DNA from: Aquatica leii
Taxonomy: Eukaryota; Arthropoda; Insecta; Coleoptera; Lampyridae
DNA: 64,000 nt
Direction of reading: 5' to 3'
NCBI GenBank assembly: GCA_035610365.1
Contig: CM069433.1
Coordinates: 82,575,236 to 82,639,235, forward strand
Positions 12,547 to 24,200 of this stretch are shown here, piece after piece. The position numbers were made by a program, and so were the translations under genes. The stretch's first letter is position 1. Every line of letters starts with the position of its first letter. The notes under the pieces are model-generated. The model ran no database searches. It saw only the letters and a program-made list of their open reading frames with translations, and had not been told where the DNA came from.

Positions 12547-12711
12547 AAGAAGATAAGATAAGGTCCGCGAATAGCTTCACACAACTGTTTACACTAAAAT
12601 CACGTACGCGATTATTCACTGTAGGTTTATCTCACACGCGTGCTAACGACTTATTTATTTCAACTTGCATAATCTTCTTAACACTGCTGTATTCGCATTA
12701 CTGCAATAACT
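12547..12711 (-). ncRNA. Candidate first exon (untranslated leader or lncRNA exon) of a heat-shock transcript
   Basis: The exon would begin at the TCAGTT initiator (A at 12711) and end before a consensus GTAAGT donor at 12546-12541, giving 165 nt. It contains only two tiny ATG frames, of 6 and 12 residues, so it is a leader or a noncoding exon. No HSP coding sequence follows within the window on this strand (only the dead mariner and other repeats). Possibilities are the 5'-UTR exon of an HSP-class gene with a very long intron, an hsr-omega-like lncRNA (which in Drosophila has a heat-shock promoter, one intron and very short ORFs), or an orphan promoter moved by a transposon. Confidence 0.4.
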
Positions 12712-12851
12712 GACCTACGATTTGTTTCGTCGGTATATATACACATAAGGAAATCCTTCTCGAGTGTTCTCTATTTTTCGGTATATCTTCTAGAAAATGG
12801 ATAACAGCTTCTAGAAGGCTCTTGCATTTGCAAATAACTTCTCGAACGTTT
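12705..12851 (-). promoter_or_regulatory. Heat-shock-type promoter: four HSEs, TATA box, initiator
   Basis: Reading toward lower coordinates, heat-shock elements lie at 12839-12851 (TTC-GAA-TTt), 12809-12821 (TTCTAGAAGGCTC), 12788-12795 (TTCTAGAA) and 12757-12769 (TTC-GAG-TTC). Then come a TATATATA box at 12734-12741 and a TCAGTT initiator at 12708-12713. With +1 at the A of TCA (12711), the TATA box starts at -30 and the HSEs fall between about -46 and -140. This is the arrangement of insect hsp70/hsp83/hsr-omega promoters, which are driven by HSF trimers binding inverted GAA units. The motifs and spacing are read directly; heat inducibility is inferred. Confidence 0.7.
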
Positions 12852-13149
12852 CAATATTTTAACATCAATTATTTTCAATACGTTCTAATGTATAAAAACT
12901 TATTTAACAAACATAAATATATTAAATAAGTATTACAAAAATACTATTTCCGAAATATAAACAAGAGATCAAAGTAAATAATAAAACGTGAGATATAACG
13001 ACAAATTTTGGTAACAAAAACATCAAAACAGTGTTGGTTTAAATTTTGGAAATTCAAGACATAAAACACCCTTAAGGTACTTGTTGAAAGATCAGGATGA
13101 ATCGTGATTAGAAATGAGTAGGTGACGCAGCAATAGGGAGCTGAAGGGA

Positions 13150-13330
13150 CAGCGTTAGATTACTAGGCAAAGCTCGTTTTACGTTGGACATGTCGAGAAA
13201 ATAAGTAAAGCAACGAGGCTGAAATGGATCTAGCGAAGAGTGAAGTGGAAGATAGTAACAGCGTTAGGTAAGATGATGGACAAGAAGGGATGCGGAAAAT
13301 AAATGCAAGTCACGACGATTTTAGATAAAA
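13150..13330 (+). pseudogene. Possible scrap of a non-LTR ORF2 C-terminus
   Basis: A frame around 13175-13205 reads FYVGHVEKIS, like the W-F-G-H-V-E-R-M motif near the C-terminus of many LINE polymerases. It is followed by basic residues with stops, including a degraded KGCGK where those proteins have a GRGRP run. The stretch is also GC-richer and G-rich compared with its surroundings. The match is short and could be chance. Confidence 0.25.
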
Positions 13331-16300
13331 CGTAAATGAATGATCTTCGCTGGAGTAAAAATACGCAGATTAACGTAAAGAAAATAATTTATTTGTACGT
13401 TCCGCAATTCTTTATGCATAAAACGTAAAAATCGACAATTTATTTTTCAAGTTAAACTGAAAAATAACGAAAGAGGTTCGTTAACTAATGATATTAAGTA
13501 TGTTTCTCTTCAAATAAAATCAAAATATTAAATTAAATTTTGAACGAACTGAACAAATAATATCTATCTCAAATTGCAAAAAAAATCAATTACATACAAT
13601 TTAATGATTGCAGAAAACTCCACGAATTGCATGCATTAGTTTTTTGCTCACGTTCCACCCCGGGGTGCAGGAATGTAGCGTATAGAGTTACCAATTACAC
13701 GTCTCTGTGGCTAAATATAATTAACGTCGTTTTGTCCTGTCAGCCCTTTACTAAAGATTGGTTTGCGGAACACCAAACTTCAATAGCTTTTATGGGTATA
13801 ACATATATTCTACAATATAAGAGAATTATCTAAATTAAAATTTCCACCAATAATAAAATTTTACGCTAGCACTGTAAAGGTAAAATGGATTAAATAAATA
13901 AAGATCCGAAAATACTAAGAATTTTATCAGCATTATTCGATACAAATTATGAAGGTGAAGCCAATATATATTTATTATGAAAACTAATTAGGAAGTTCCT
14001 CACGTACACTGAAAATTATTCCTTTAATATATAATCACAATGTCAGTAAACAAGGCCACAAAGGAACCTCACGTTATCCTTTCCATCTCAAGATATCTTG
14101 TCCCCATGGACTTCAGCACTGAAGTTTCTAACTGCTACGGACAATATTCCAAAACTACGTAATGATATAAAAACGACGTGATCGTCGAAATTCCTAATAC
14201 GATCATTAATTATTTTCATTTATTCAGTAAGCATTTATCATAATTTGAGTCAATTTATTCGCGCTCTGTGAGTTATTAAATAATTCATAAACAAACAATT
14301 TTTGTAGAGAAAAAAAAACAGATTTATTGCGTTTATCTTTTGAAATTTGAAATGTTAAATTCTATTATAAAAAAAAGTAAATTATTTCCAGCTATTATAA
14401 AACAAGCATAATTAAAGTGTTCGTGTCAAGAAACTGTTATCAGTTACGTTTAATTATATGGATCCCTAACATTACTTCCTTTTAAGATTGTAACAAAATT
14501 AACAACATTCAAACCAAAATATCTATACATTTAATAACATAATAGTAAAAAAATAATTTAACCTACATATTGATTGTTTTTATTTCTTTTATAACAATAG
14601 GTTTTTTCATATACATTCTTCCTTTACTTTAAGTCAGAATACTAATTACAAACTAAGAAATTATTATTAAGGTCAAATGTTGAGAACTTTAATGCAAACG
14701 CTAAGGATCCGACGTAAAATTTTGTTTAAAAGTAGTTCAACATAATAAAATTTGCAAACTTTAAATATTAATAAAAGAGTTTAACTATCACGAACCTAAC
14801 TAAATTAGTTTCAAAATACTGATTAATTAAACAAATACAGATATCCAGTTCTTATATAATAAAGTACATTTAGATAAACAAATCCAATTAAACAGTTTTA
14901 CACAAAAAATAACATTTTATATTTGAACAAGTTCAATATTTCAAATTAATTGCGTTTCTTTCTGTTAAAAAAATACTTTTTTTGGTGTGAAAGTTAAGAT
15001 CTTATAATTTTAATTCTAATGTTAATATTTAGTTAAGGCGCAAAAAAGGGCAATGTAAAATGAATTTTTTTTTACTTTTTTAAATCTCTCTGTATCTGTA
15101 ATACATCTCTACAAAATCGGGTTGAATAACTGACGTTTGTTAAATTTACTTTCCTCAATTTATAACACTTCAAACGGGCTTTAAAAAGGGCAAATAGTAG
15201 AATTCATTTCCACAGTAAAGAATAATAAGGAAATAAAACAAAACAAATTTCATTTTGAAAAAAGACACATTTATATATTATTTCACACAATGGATAAAAA
15301 CACTAATCGCCTAAGTGGTTTTATTGTTGTCTTAATTGACTAAGTATGTGACGAAAATGATATTACTAATGCTCCCAATCTTCATCCTTATTAAAACCGA
15401 CACTTTTTCGATAAAGTACAAAAAAATGTAATCCGATTAATCGTTTATTTTTTAGCAAAAAATGATAAATCTATAAAATGCATTCTATTTCACTTCAGCA
15501 AGTGCGTTTCGGACAATAAAAGATACAGGAGTTTTTGTGTGTAGATAAAACGAGGCTGGTTTTTTGTTATGAAGCAGGTTAATCAGCAGCGAATGTCTTG
15601 AGAAAGATAAGACCAGCAAACTTAATTTAAAGGATGAAAGCGATGAAACTGGATTAGACCTTCTAATCAACACGACAAGCAAACCGATCCGTTATAAAAA
15701 TAACACAACTAAAGCTTTCTTTTGATTTTATATAACACGTGTTAAAGACTACTGTCCGTTTAGGGTAAATTTCAATTTACCCAGTTACAAATAAATAATT
15801 CGACTAATGACTATCATCCAAGGTTCCTAGCACCCTTCCTTCAAATTTCCGGTTGAAGCGTTAATGACCAATAATACGAACGTGATAATGCATAAATGGA
15901 CAAAATATATGGCGAGTTTCCTTGATGAATCTTAAGATAATTGTAAACCGTGTCCTAATTGCCTTCTAATTATTCCACAAAAATAGGTCTTAATAGAATT
16001 AAATCCAGCATAACATGCACAGTCCAAATACGCATTATTTAATTGATTTCGTCGTGTAAATAAAAAAAGAATGTGTGAAATTTTAACGTTTAGAAACTTT
16101 CATGTCACGATAAAAACAGCATTCGTGTTATTATACAAACAGAATTCAAAACAAGTAATAATATGTTTAGATTTATAATGTGGCTTAACCTATATCGTAT
16201 ATTTTTCATTAGGTTATCGTTACAGCGCTATCGTGATTTTCTTTTCACCTTTGTGGGAAATTAAATTTGCCTAATCACAAATCATATACATACCGAAAAA

Positions 16301-17166
16301 TGCAAAAATGCCTTTATTAGGGTTTATAATACCCTATTAAATTATATTTTTATATATACTATTACGTTTGTTGAAATTTTTTAATTACTACTATGAACAT
16401 ATTTACATACATTAATAAATATTAAACGAATATTTATTCATGTTTAAATAATCCCATTATACAACTACAAACAAAATAAAACTGGCTTAAATGTATAATT
16501 ATAATTTTAAATAGGATTTGTTTATGACATTTAATAACCGTGTGCGTTAGACATGGCAATTTCCAAAATATCAATTATTGCAAATTTCTAAAACTGCGTA
16601 GATATTCAATCTCATATTTGATAATTAATTTATTTTCAGTTTACAACACATTTCTCATTTTAGTTAATTGATCTCTATACTAATACATTGGTATTGTAGT
16701 TTGTACTAGAATATAATTAAACTATGTATTTTTAAAACAGAAAAAATATAATCTTCTTAAAAATCAGCTACAATCAAACGTTTCACAAAGAGTAACTAAT
16801 CTTATAAAATTTGACACAAATTAAAATAGCTAGAATCTTTTTTATGGGCTGCACTGTTGCTTTAATTAGAAGAAATTCTCAGCCTAGAAAAAATTACTAT
16901 TTAAAAAAAAAAGATCTAATTATACTATGAATTAATTATAGTTTGGATATAGATATTCTTTACAGGACTCTAACAATGCAGATGGTAATTCAAGAATTGC
17001 AGAAAAAAATCAATGTCGCTTTCTATAAAGTTGAGAAGCTTGTATTAAAAGCAACACGTTTGATAATCATAGTGAACCGCATTGTAAAGAGTTTTGATAT
17101 AATGAAACTAAAATTGGTAGGTTAACATTTAGCTCCAAAGGAGATTACTTATGAATAGGTTGCAAC
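13331..17166. other. AT-rich DNA, no gene recognised
   Basis: No frame shows family motifs, and no long repeat was noticed. A GC-richer patch around 13625-13790 has a 68-codon frame without resemblance to a known protein. Confidence 0.45.
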
Positions 17167-17830
17167 TTAAAATCCAGCGGCGTGTATCATAATTTCAAAA
17201 ATTTGAAAACCTAAATACATGCGTATGAATAATTCAACATGTTGTTTGTCCGGACAAATATGATACATGTGATAATCTACTAAATATGCGAAATGTTTTA
17301 AAAAGGTGAAGGTGACAATTTTGCAATTTTGAAAGAATTGGAAACTCAGAACATTATCTTCTTCCCAAGTTTTGTTTGTACAGCAAAAGTTTTCCAACAA
17401 ACGCAGATATTTTAATGTGTCATTTAGTCTCGTTAAATCTGGCAAATAAATTAATCATATAAGCGATGTCATTTTTTAAGATAATTAAATTGTGCCGCAA
17501 AAGTGAATAGAAGTGATCCAAACATGCACTTTTAGATAACCAACGTACCTCTGTGTTAAGTAGTAAACGAGCAAATAATCTCTCATTTAAGGCATTCCTT
17601 TGGATTTTATTAACTGTTCTAATGACATAATGTAGTGATTTATGAAAGCCTTCACTAAGTTTTTTTGCGACCAAATGATGTCGATGAATGACACAATGTT
17701 CTGATAAGAACATGCGGTATAGCTTGTTTTAAGTATGCCAGAAAGCCTCGGTGTCGTGCTACCATTACAGAAGCACCGTCAGTAGCAGCGAAGATAGTAA
17801 TTAAGGGTATAGCTATTACATCGAAAAATA
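17167..17830 (-). pseudogene. hAT transposase fragment (ZBED5/SCAND3-like)
   Basis: On the minus strand, TDGASVMVARHRGFLAYL (near 17780) is followed, after a frameshift, by CVIHRHHLVAKKLSEG, VIRTVNKIQRNALNERLFARL, LLNTEVRWLSKSACLDHFY and a C-terminal part with FNETK / LNDTLKYLRLLENF. This is the middle of the hAT transposase family that includes ZBED5 and SCAND3-like proteins (D-G-A-x-x-M, C-x-x-H-R, H-T-x-V-R-W-L-S). Only about 220 residues remain, in at least two frames, with no BED finger. A foldback begins 29 bp beyond its upstream end. Confidence 0.85.
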
Positions 17831-17858
17831 TTTTTAATTCAGTAATAGTAGATTACAT

Positions 17859-17966
17859 ACCGAGGCGGAAAGTATTCCATTTCTGTCGAGAGAACTATAG
17901 TTTACCGAGAGGCATAGCCTCGAGGTGAACTAGTTCTCGAGACAAATGGAACACTTTTGCCAAGGT
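17859..17966. repeat. Foldback (near-palindrome), about 108 bp
   Basis: The arms at 17859-17910 and 17914-17966 are roughly 80% complementary and meet at GAGGC-ATA-GCCTC. Both arms carry an ATTCCATTT/GTTCCATTT box, a CGAGAACTA-type box and a CGAG box, and the block is clearly GC-richer than its surroundings. It looks like a small foldback or MITE unit. It abuts a hAT transposase fragment, but a link between the two is not shown. Confidence 0.65.
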
Positions 17967-19533
17967 TTGTATACAATTTTATTCACAATCAGCCATTAAA
18001 TAAAATAAATAACATAAAAGTAATAAAAAATGAATGAAAACCTACTTCCAAAATATTATCATTTATTTCGGTAAAATATTAACACATAGTAGGCACTTCA
18101 CAATTGACGTATACGTATTTAATTTATAATTGTCATTTTATCAAATTAGTTAAAACAAAACACACACTAATTACAGGTTCGAAAAGTGTACATTACTGAC
18201 CGTGAGGTTTCATTACATACTCGTTTTTTTAACCATGGAAACTGCTCACTTACCAACCTTTAAGAGGTTCGGAAAACTGTACGTTACTAACTGAGTGTGA
18301 ATAAAATACATTGTTTTATTTATCTCCTTTGTTAACTTCAAGCTCATAATATTTATACATATTTAAATAACTGTTTCTAAAAAAATTTTTTTTAGTTAAT
18401 TTTTTAATATAATATATATATAAATAACATTTTACATTTCGTATCAATTTCCAAACATTTAGAAAATAACAATTCTTGAAAAAAATTTTCTTCTTTCACA
18501 AATCTCACATAAGCTAAAAGTAATGCTTTTTCGTACAGTATTATTACTCATTGGAATCCCTTGTATAATATCGAAAGCTGGTTTGTGCAACACGGTGCGC
18601 ATTACCTCATGTCGGTGTTTTCAAATATATTTCTTTCATTGTTTGAAAAAACGTTAAATCCTTATATTTTGTGTCACTATGTAACTGGAAAAATCTTTTT
18701 GTACACGAAAACGAGACATCGATCTGTCGCTTATCCCCACTGCTTTCGGGCAAAAACGCATAAGGTCCACATTTTAAAGGTAGAAGCATAGTAGAAGTAA
18801 TATTAAAGCTAGTATAAAAACAATTGGTACGTGTATATTTCTTAAATTAAAAATACATAAAAATAAAATAAAAAAGTATGTATTTTTAAATAAAACTAAT
18901 TTAGTTAACTTAAATCTAATGGAACTACTGTCTTAAAATGGCGTCAACTTTTAAAGTTTTGCAGTAAGTTTTCAATCAAAATTCAAAATATATATTAATT
19001 ACTTAAACAAGTAATTTTCCACTCATGTGACATGTTGCCAAACGTCTCTAGAATTGGGTGGATATAGTTTCTAAATGCCATTTTACTTATTATTACTTTT
19101 TTTGACGGTGGCCGCAAAATTAGTTTTTACGTTACTCTTCCCGTTTATAAGCCCTTCTATTATAGATAAATTAAGATTATTAAACTTATTATTAATTGGA
19201 CTTTAGGTAACTATAATTGACAAAACTAAAATTATCTAATGTAATCCGAACGCTACAAAACACTTAGCTATACACGATAATTTGCTTTTTTGTCCGGATA
19301 AAGTGGGGAAACACGAAATAAAACCGGACCGAATTCGTAAGCATACTAGCATATGGAGTGGTGTCACCAGTAGTTATTATATTATACCTCATTGCATAAA
19401 ACATGGGTAAAGTACTATTTCCTGGTAACGGAATAAAGCCATATTAAATATATTCAACACTGTGTTGTCTGCATTTTTTTTAGCTCACTCATATTGTTAT
19501 CTAAAAAAAAGGGACCCAAAAAGATATAGGAAA

Positions 19534-19535
<2 letters not shown>
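17967..19535. other. AT-rich DNA, no gene recognised
   Basis: Two imperfect direct copies of a ~32-bp unit (about 18175-18207 and 18262-18295, sharing AGGTTCG and GTAC-TTACT) lie 88 bp apart. No coding signal was identified; overlapping ORFs near 18.6-18.8 kb exist on both strands without any family motif. Confidence 0.4.

Positions 19536-19571
<36 letters not shown>
19536..19571. repeat. (TA)n microsatellite
   Basis: Uninterrupted TA dinucleotides, about 18 units. The sequence to its right contains repeated GCAATA-GTGG motifs (to about 19740) that may be a distant relative of the modules at 33.6 and 37.2 kb. Confidence 0.9.
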
Positions 19572-19575
<4 letters not shown>

Positions 19576-21273
19576 AACGTCGTACTTGTAGCAATGCAAA
19601 ATTTATGCTTCCATACCTATAGCAATAATCGTGGACGCGTTGCAATATTGCTACGCGTCCCGATATTTTGCCGTACTTGCCGCAATAATTGTGGCAACGC
19701 TGTTTTGAGATGTGACGTCAATCCCAATGTGTGTTGCCTACATTATAGGTATGTAAATGAATTTGTATTCTACAAGTATTCTAAATTATTCGCGATGTAT
19801 TTACAATACAGAAAATGTTTATTATTAACATTAATAAAATGATAATAATTAATAATTGGTGTTGTTAATAGAAAATACGGTATTAAACTTTTAATAGAAA
19901 ATATATTTTTTAATAAAAATGACGTTGATTACAAAATCAGTATAATTTTGATTTTTAAATGAATTCAATATTTGGAAATTTCTAATTACCGAGTTTTAAT
20001 GCCATTCACCTTATGTGTTTTGTACTTACACATATAGATATTAAAAACGTGCATATTTAATGCAAGTGCAATTAGAAAATGTTACAATTAACATTATTGT
20101 TAAAAAATTGTAATTTACCTTTCTTTCTAATTTTTTAAATTAAATTGAATTCAACCCTTAAAAGTAAACGCATAAGTAAACAAAAAAATCAAACAGAAAA
20201 AATAAACCAATCATCCGCGAGAGGAGAAAATCACAAATACGCCTTAAAGCTAAAACTAAGACCTACCAATCGTCTAAACTTCAAATTTTTGTCTCTTTGT
20301 CAGACATATTTGCTAAACGTTTGTCAAAGAATAAACAATTCTTGTTTTTACTGAAATCATTTATAAGCTTTTAATAGGTGGTACAACTTTGAGAAAACAA
20401 ACTTTATTCAAACCTCATTGTAGGTGTGCTCGCTTAACATTGGGTCAGTCATAATGTTTAAAAACAAGTGTTTGAATGTTATATTTATAGTTGTTTTACT
20501 GGTTTTTGAATATGTAACTCATAATTTCCAAGAGAGTTACAACAAAACTAAGAACCTGTATAATATCAATTCCGAAAACTTCCTTATCAATTTCAGCAAG
20601 CAGATTCATACTAACACCTTGAACTAAACCAGTTTTGATAGTTAATTAGGTATAGGAGCTATTATTATACATACTACAGGATACTGCTTAAATATTATGT
20701 CACTTATTTAAACAAAACAAAAAGATACTAAATACGAATTCATAGAATCTGACGTAAAGTGTTTTAGTAGAAACACAGTATAATTACTGTGGTAGTAACG
20801 TATTTGGACGTGACCTATCTAAAGTATTGAAATTGATACATAGTTTGACTCGACATTTATTCCATGTGTTATCTCAATTTTTACCAACGGTTTTTACTGT
20901 AACAGCAATGTCCTACTGTTATCACAATTAGCATACTATTACAATTTATTTTAAAAACATTTTTGTTTTATGACCTTTTATAAACTAATGTATTATTTTA
21001 AATTGAGTTACTTTTGTAAAAGAAAGGTAGATAGCTGTGTTATGATTTTATTTTCACATTTTGTTATCTTTACAAGTTTTGCTACAATCGTTTACATCTA
21101 ATGCAATTTAAATTCATAATTTTTTTTATATCTTTTATTGAAATCAGTTAGATTTGTTATAAAAAAGCTTCTAAAAACTGATTATTTTGTCAGTTTTAGC
21201 AGAAGTTATATTAGTAGGTTTTATTGTTTTTTTAAAAAATTTATGGATATTACAACTAAAAATACGAGGAGTT
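19572..21273. other. AT-rich DNA left of the satellite array
   Basis: No recognised gene. A 57-codon plus-strand frame from 20454 opens with a hydrophobic, signal-peptide-like stretch but has no other support. Confidence 0.4.
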
Positions 21274-24200
21274 ATCACAATTTTTGACAAATCTTTGCCA
21301 CATTTGGAGAGAATGGTTTCCGATAGGTTATAAACTCATTAGCACCAACGACGTTTTGCTATCTCGATCAAACTGTCTATTTGAACCTTTTCTCGTTTTA
21401 GACATCGCGCGATGTTGTTAGTTCGAGTTGGATAACTCTAAACCTCCCTATCAGAACAAAGTTTGTTTGCGCGATCTAATTGTACCCATCTTTAGTTACA
21501 AATTTGAGAAATTTGAAAGAAATCCGTATATAATTGTGATTACGTTGACGTTTTAACTGCAGTACGTTCCAATCCACAATTTTTGACAAATCGTTACCAA
21601 ATCTAGAGAGGATGGTTCCCGATAGATTATAAATTCATTATCATCAACGACGTTTTGCTATCTAGATGAAACTGCCTTTTTTACCCTGATCACGTTTTCA
21701 ACATCTCACGATGTTGTTTCAAGTTCGATAACCATAAAACTCCTTATCAGATCAAAATTTTGTTTGCGCGATCTAATTGTACGCACTTTTATTTACATAT
21801 TTAAAAAATTTGGAAAAAAATCGAATACAATTGTGGTTACGTTGACATTTTAACCGCAGTACGTTCTTATCATAACACGCGAAAAACGAATTTTTGACTT
21901 TCTCGGTCCGTATTTTGGTAACCCTTCATTCAAAATTGTAATTTGACACATCATTAGATACCCCGTTTTGTCCCCTATCGTTTCTTATAATATCGACTAT
22001 TTTCAAATTTCGATAATAAGTTTATTTAGCTTTGTGTAAAGTACTGCGCATACTGCATTATAATTTTCAGTTTTTATTACGAAAGATGACTAAAATCCAC
22101 AATTTTTGACAAACCGTTACCAAATCTGGAGGGGATGGTTCCCGATAGATTATAAACTCATTAACATCAACGACATTTTGCTATCTCGATGAAACTGCCT
22201 TTTTCACCCTCTTCTTGTTTTCGACATCTCACGATGATGTTGGTTCAAGTTCGATAACCCTAAAACGGCTTGTCAGATCAAAATTTTGTTTGCGCGATCT
22301 AATTATACGCACTTTTAGTTACATACATGAGAAATTTGAAAGAAATCTGTATATAATTGTGATTTCGTTGACGTTTTAACCGCAGTACGTTATTATCATA
22401 ACCCGAGAAAAATAAAATTTTTGACTTTGTCATTCCGTATTTTGGTAACCTTTCATCCAAAATTGTAATTTGACACATCATTAGATACCTTGTTTTGTCC
22501 CCTATCGTTCCTTATAATATCGATTGTTTTCAAACTTTGATAATAAGTTTATTTAGCTTTGTGTAAAGTACTGCGCATACTGCATTATAATTTTCAGTTT
22601 TTATTACGAAAGATGACTAAAATCCACAATTTTTGACAAATCGTTACCAAATCTGGAGGGGATGGTTCCCGATAGATTATAAACTCATTAACATCAACGA
22701 CATTTTGCTATCTCGATGAAACTGCCTTTTTCACCCTCTTCTTGTTTTCGACATCTCACGATGATGTTGGTTCAAGTTCGATAACCCTAAAACGGCTTGT
22801 CAGATCAAAATTTTGTTTGCGCGATCTAATTATACGCACTTTTAGTTACATATATGAGAAATTTGAAAGAAATCCGTATATAATTGTGATTTCGTTGACG
22901 TTTTAACCGCAGTACGTTATTATCATAACCCGAGAAAAATAGAATTTTTGACTTTGTCATTCCGTATTTTATTAACCTTTCATCCAAAATTGTAATTTGT
23001 CACATCATTAGATAGCTTGTTTTGTCCCCTATCGTTCCTTATAATATCGATTGTTTTCGAACTTTGATAATAAGTTTATTTAGCTTTGTGTAAAGTTCTG
23101 CGCATACTGCATTATAATTTTCAGTTTTTATTACGAAAGATGACTAAAATCCACAATTTTTGACAAATCGTTACCAAATCTGGAGGGGATAGTTCCCGAC
23201 AGATTATAAACTCATTAACATCAACGACATTTTGCTATCTCAAAGAAACTGCCTTTGCACCTCTTCTTGTTTTCGACATCTCACGATGATGTTGGTTCAA
23301 GTTCGATAACCCTAAAACGGCTTGTCAGATCAAAATTTTGTTTGCGCGATCTAATTATACGCACTTTTAGTTACATACATGAGAAATTTGAAAGAAATCC
23401 GTATATAATTGTGATTACGTTGACGTTTTAACCGCAGTACGTTCTTATCATAACCCGAGAAAAATAGAATTTTTGACTTTGTCATTCCGTATTTTGGTAA
23501 CCTTTCATCCAAAATTGTAATTTGACACATCATTAGATACCTTGTTTTGTCCCTATCGTTCCTTATAATATCGATTGTTTTCAAACTTTGATAATAAGTT
23601 TATTTAGCTTTGTGTAAAGTACTGCGCATACTGCATTATAATTTTCAGTTTTATTACGAAAGATGACTAAAATCCACAATTTTTGACAAATCGTTACCAA
23701 ATCTGGAGGATGGTTCCCAATAGATTATAAACTCATTAACATCAACGACATTTTGCTATCTCGATGAAACTGCCTTTGCACCCTCTTCTTGTTTTCGACA
23801 TCTCACGATGATGTTGGTTCAAGTTCGATAACCCTAAAACGGCTTGTCAGATCAAAATTTTGTTTGCGCGATCTAATTATACGCACTTTTAGTTACATAC
23901 ATGAGAAATTTGAAAGAAATGCGTATATAATTGTGATTACGTTGACGTTTTAACCGCAGTACGTTCTTATCATAACCCGAGAAAAATAGAATTTTTGACT
24001 TTGTCATTCCGTATTTTGGTAACCTTTCATCCAAAATTGTAATTTGACACATCATTAGATACCTTGTTTTGTCCCCTATGGTTCCTTATAATATCGATTG
24101 TTTTCAAACTTTGATAATAAGTTTATTTAGCTTTGTGTAAAGTACTGCGCATACTGCATTATAATTTTCAGTTTTTATTACGAAAGATGACTAAAATCCA

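Noticed and set aside
13627-13833. 68-codon ORF in a GC-richer patch
   Set aside because: No recognisable domain, and no splice sites that would extend it; a vague RT-like look on the minus strand did not hold up.
20424-20627. Small ORF with a hydrophobic N-terminus
   Set aside because: AT-rich low-complexity remainder, no TATA at the right distance and no conserved pattern; chance is the likelier explanation.
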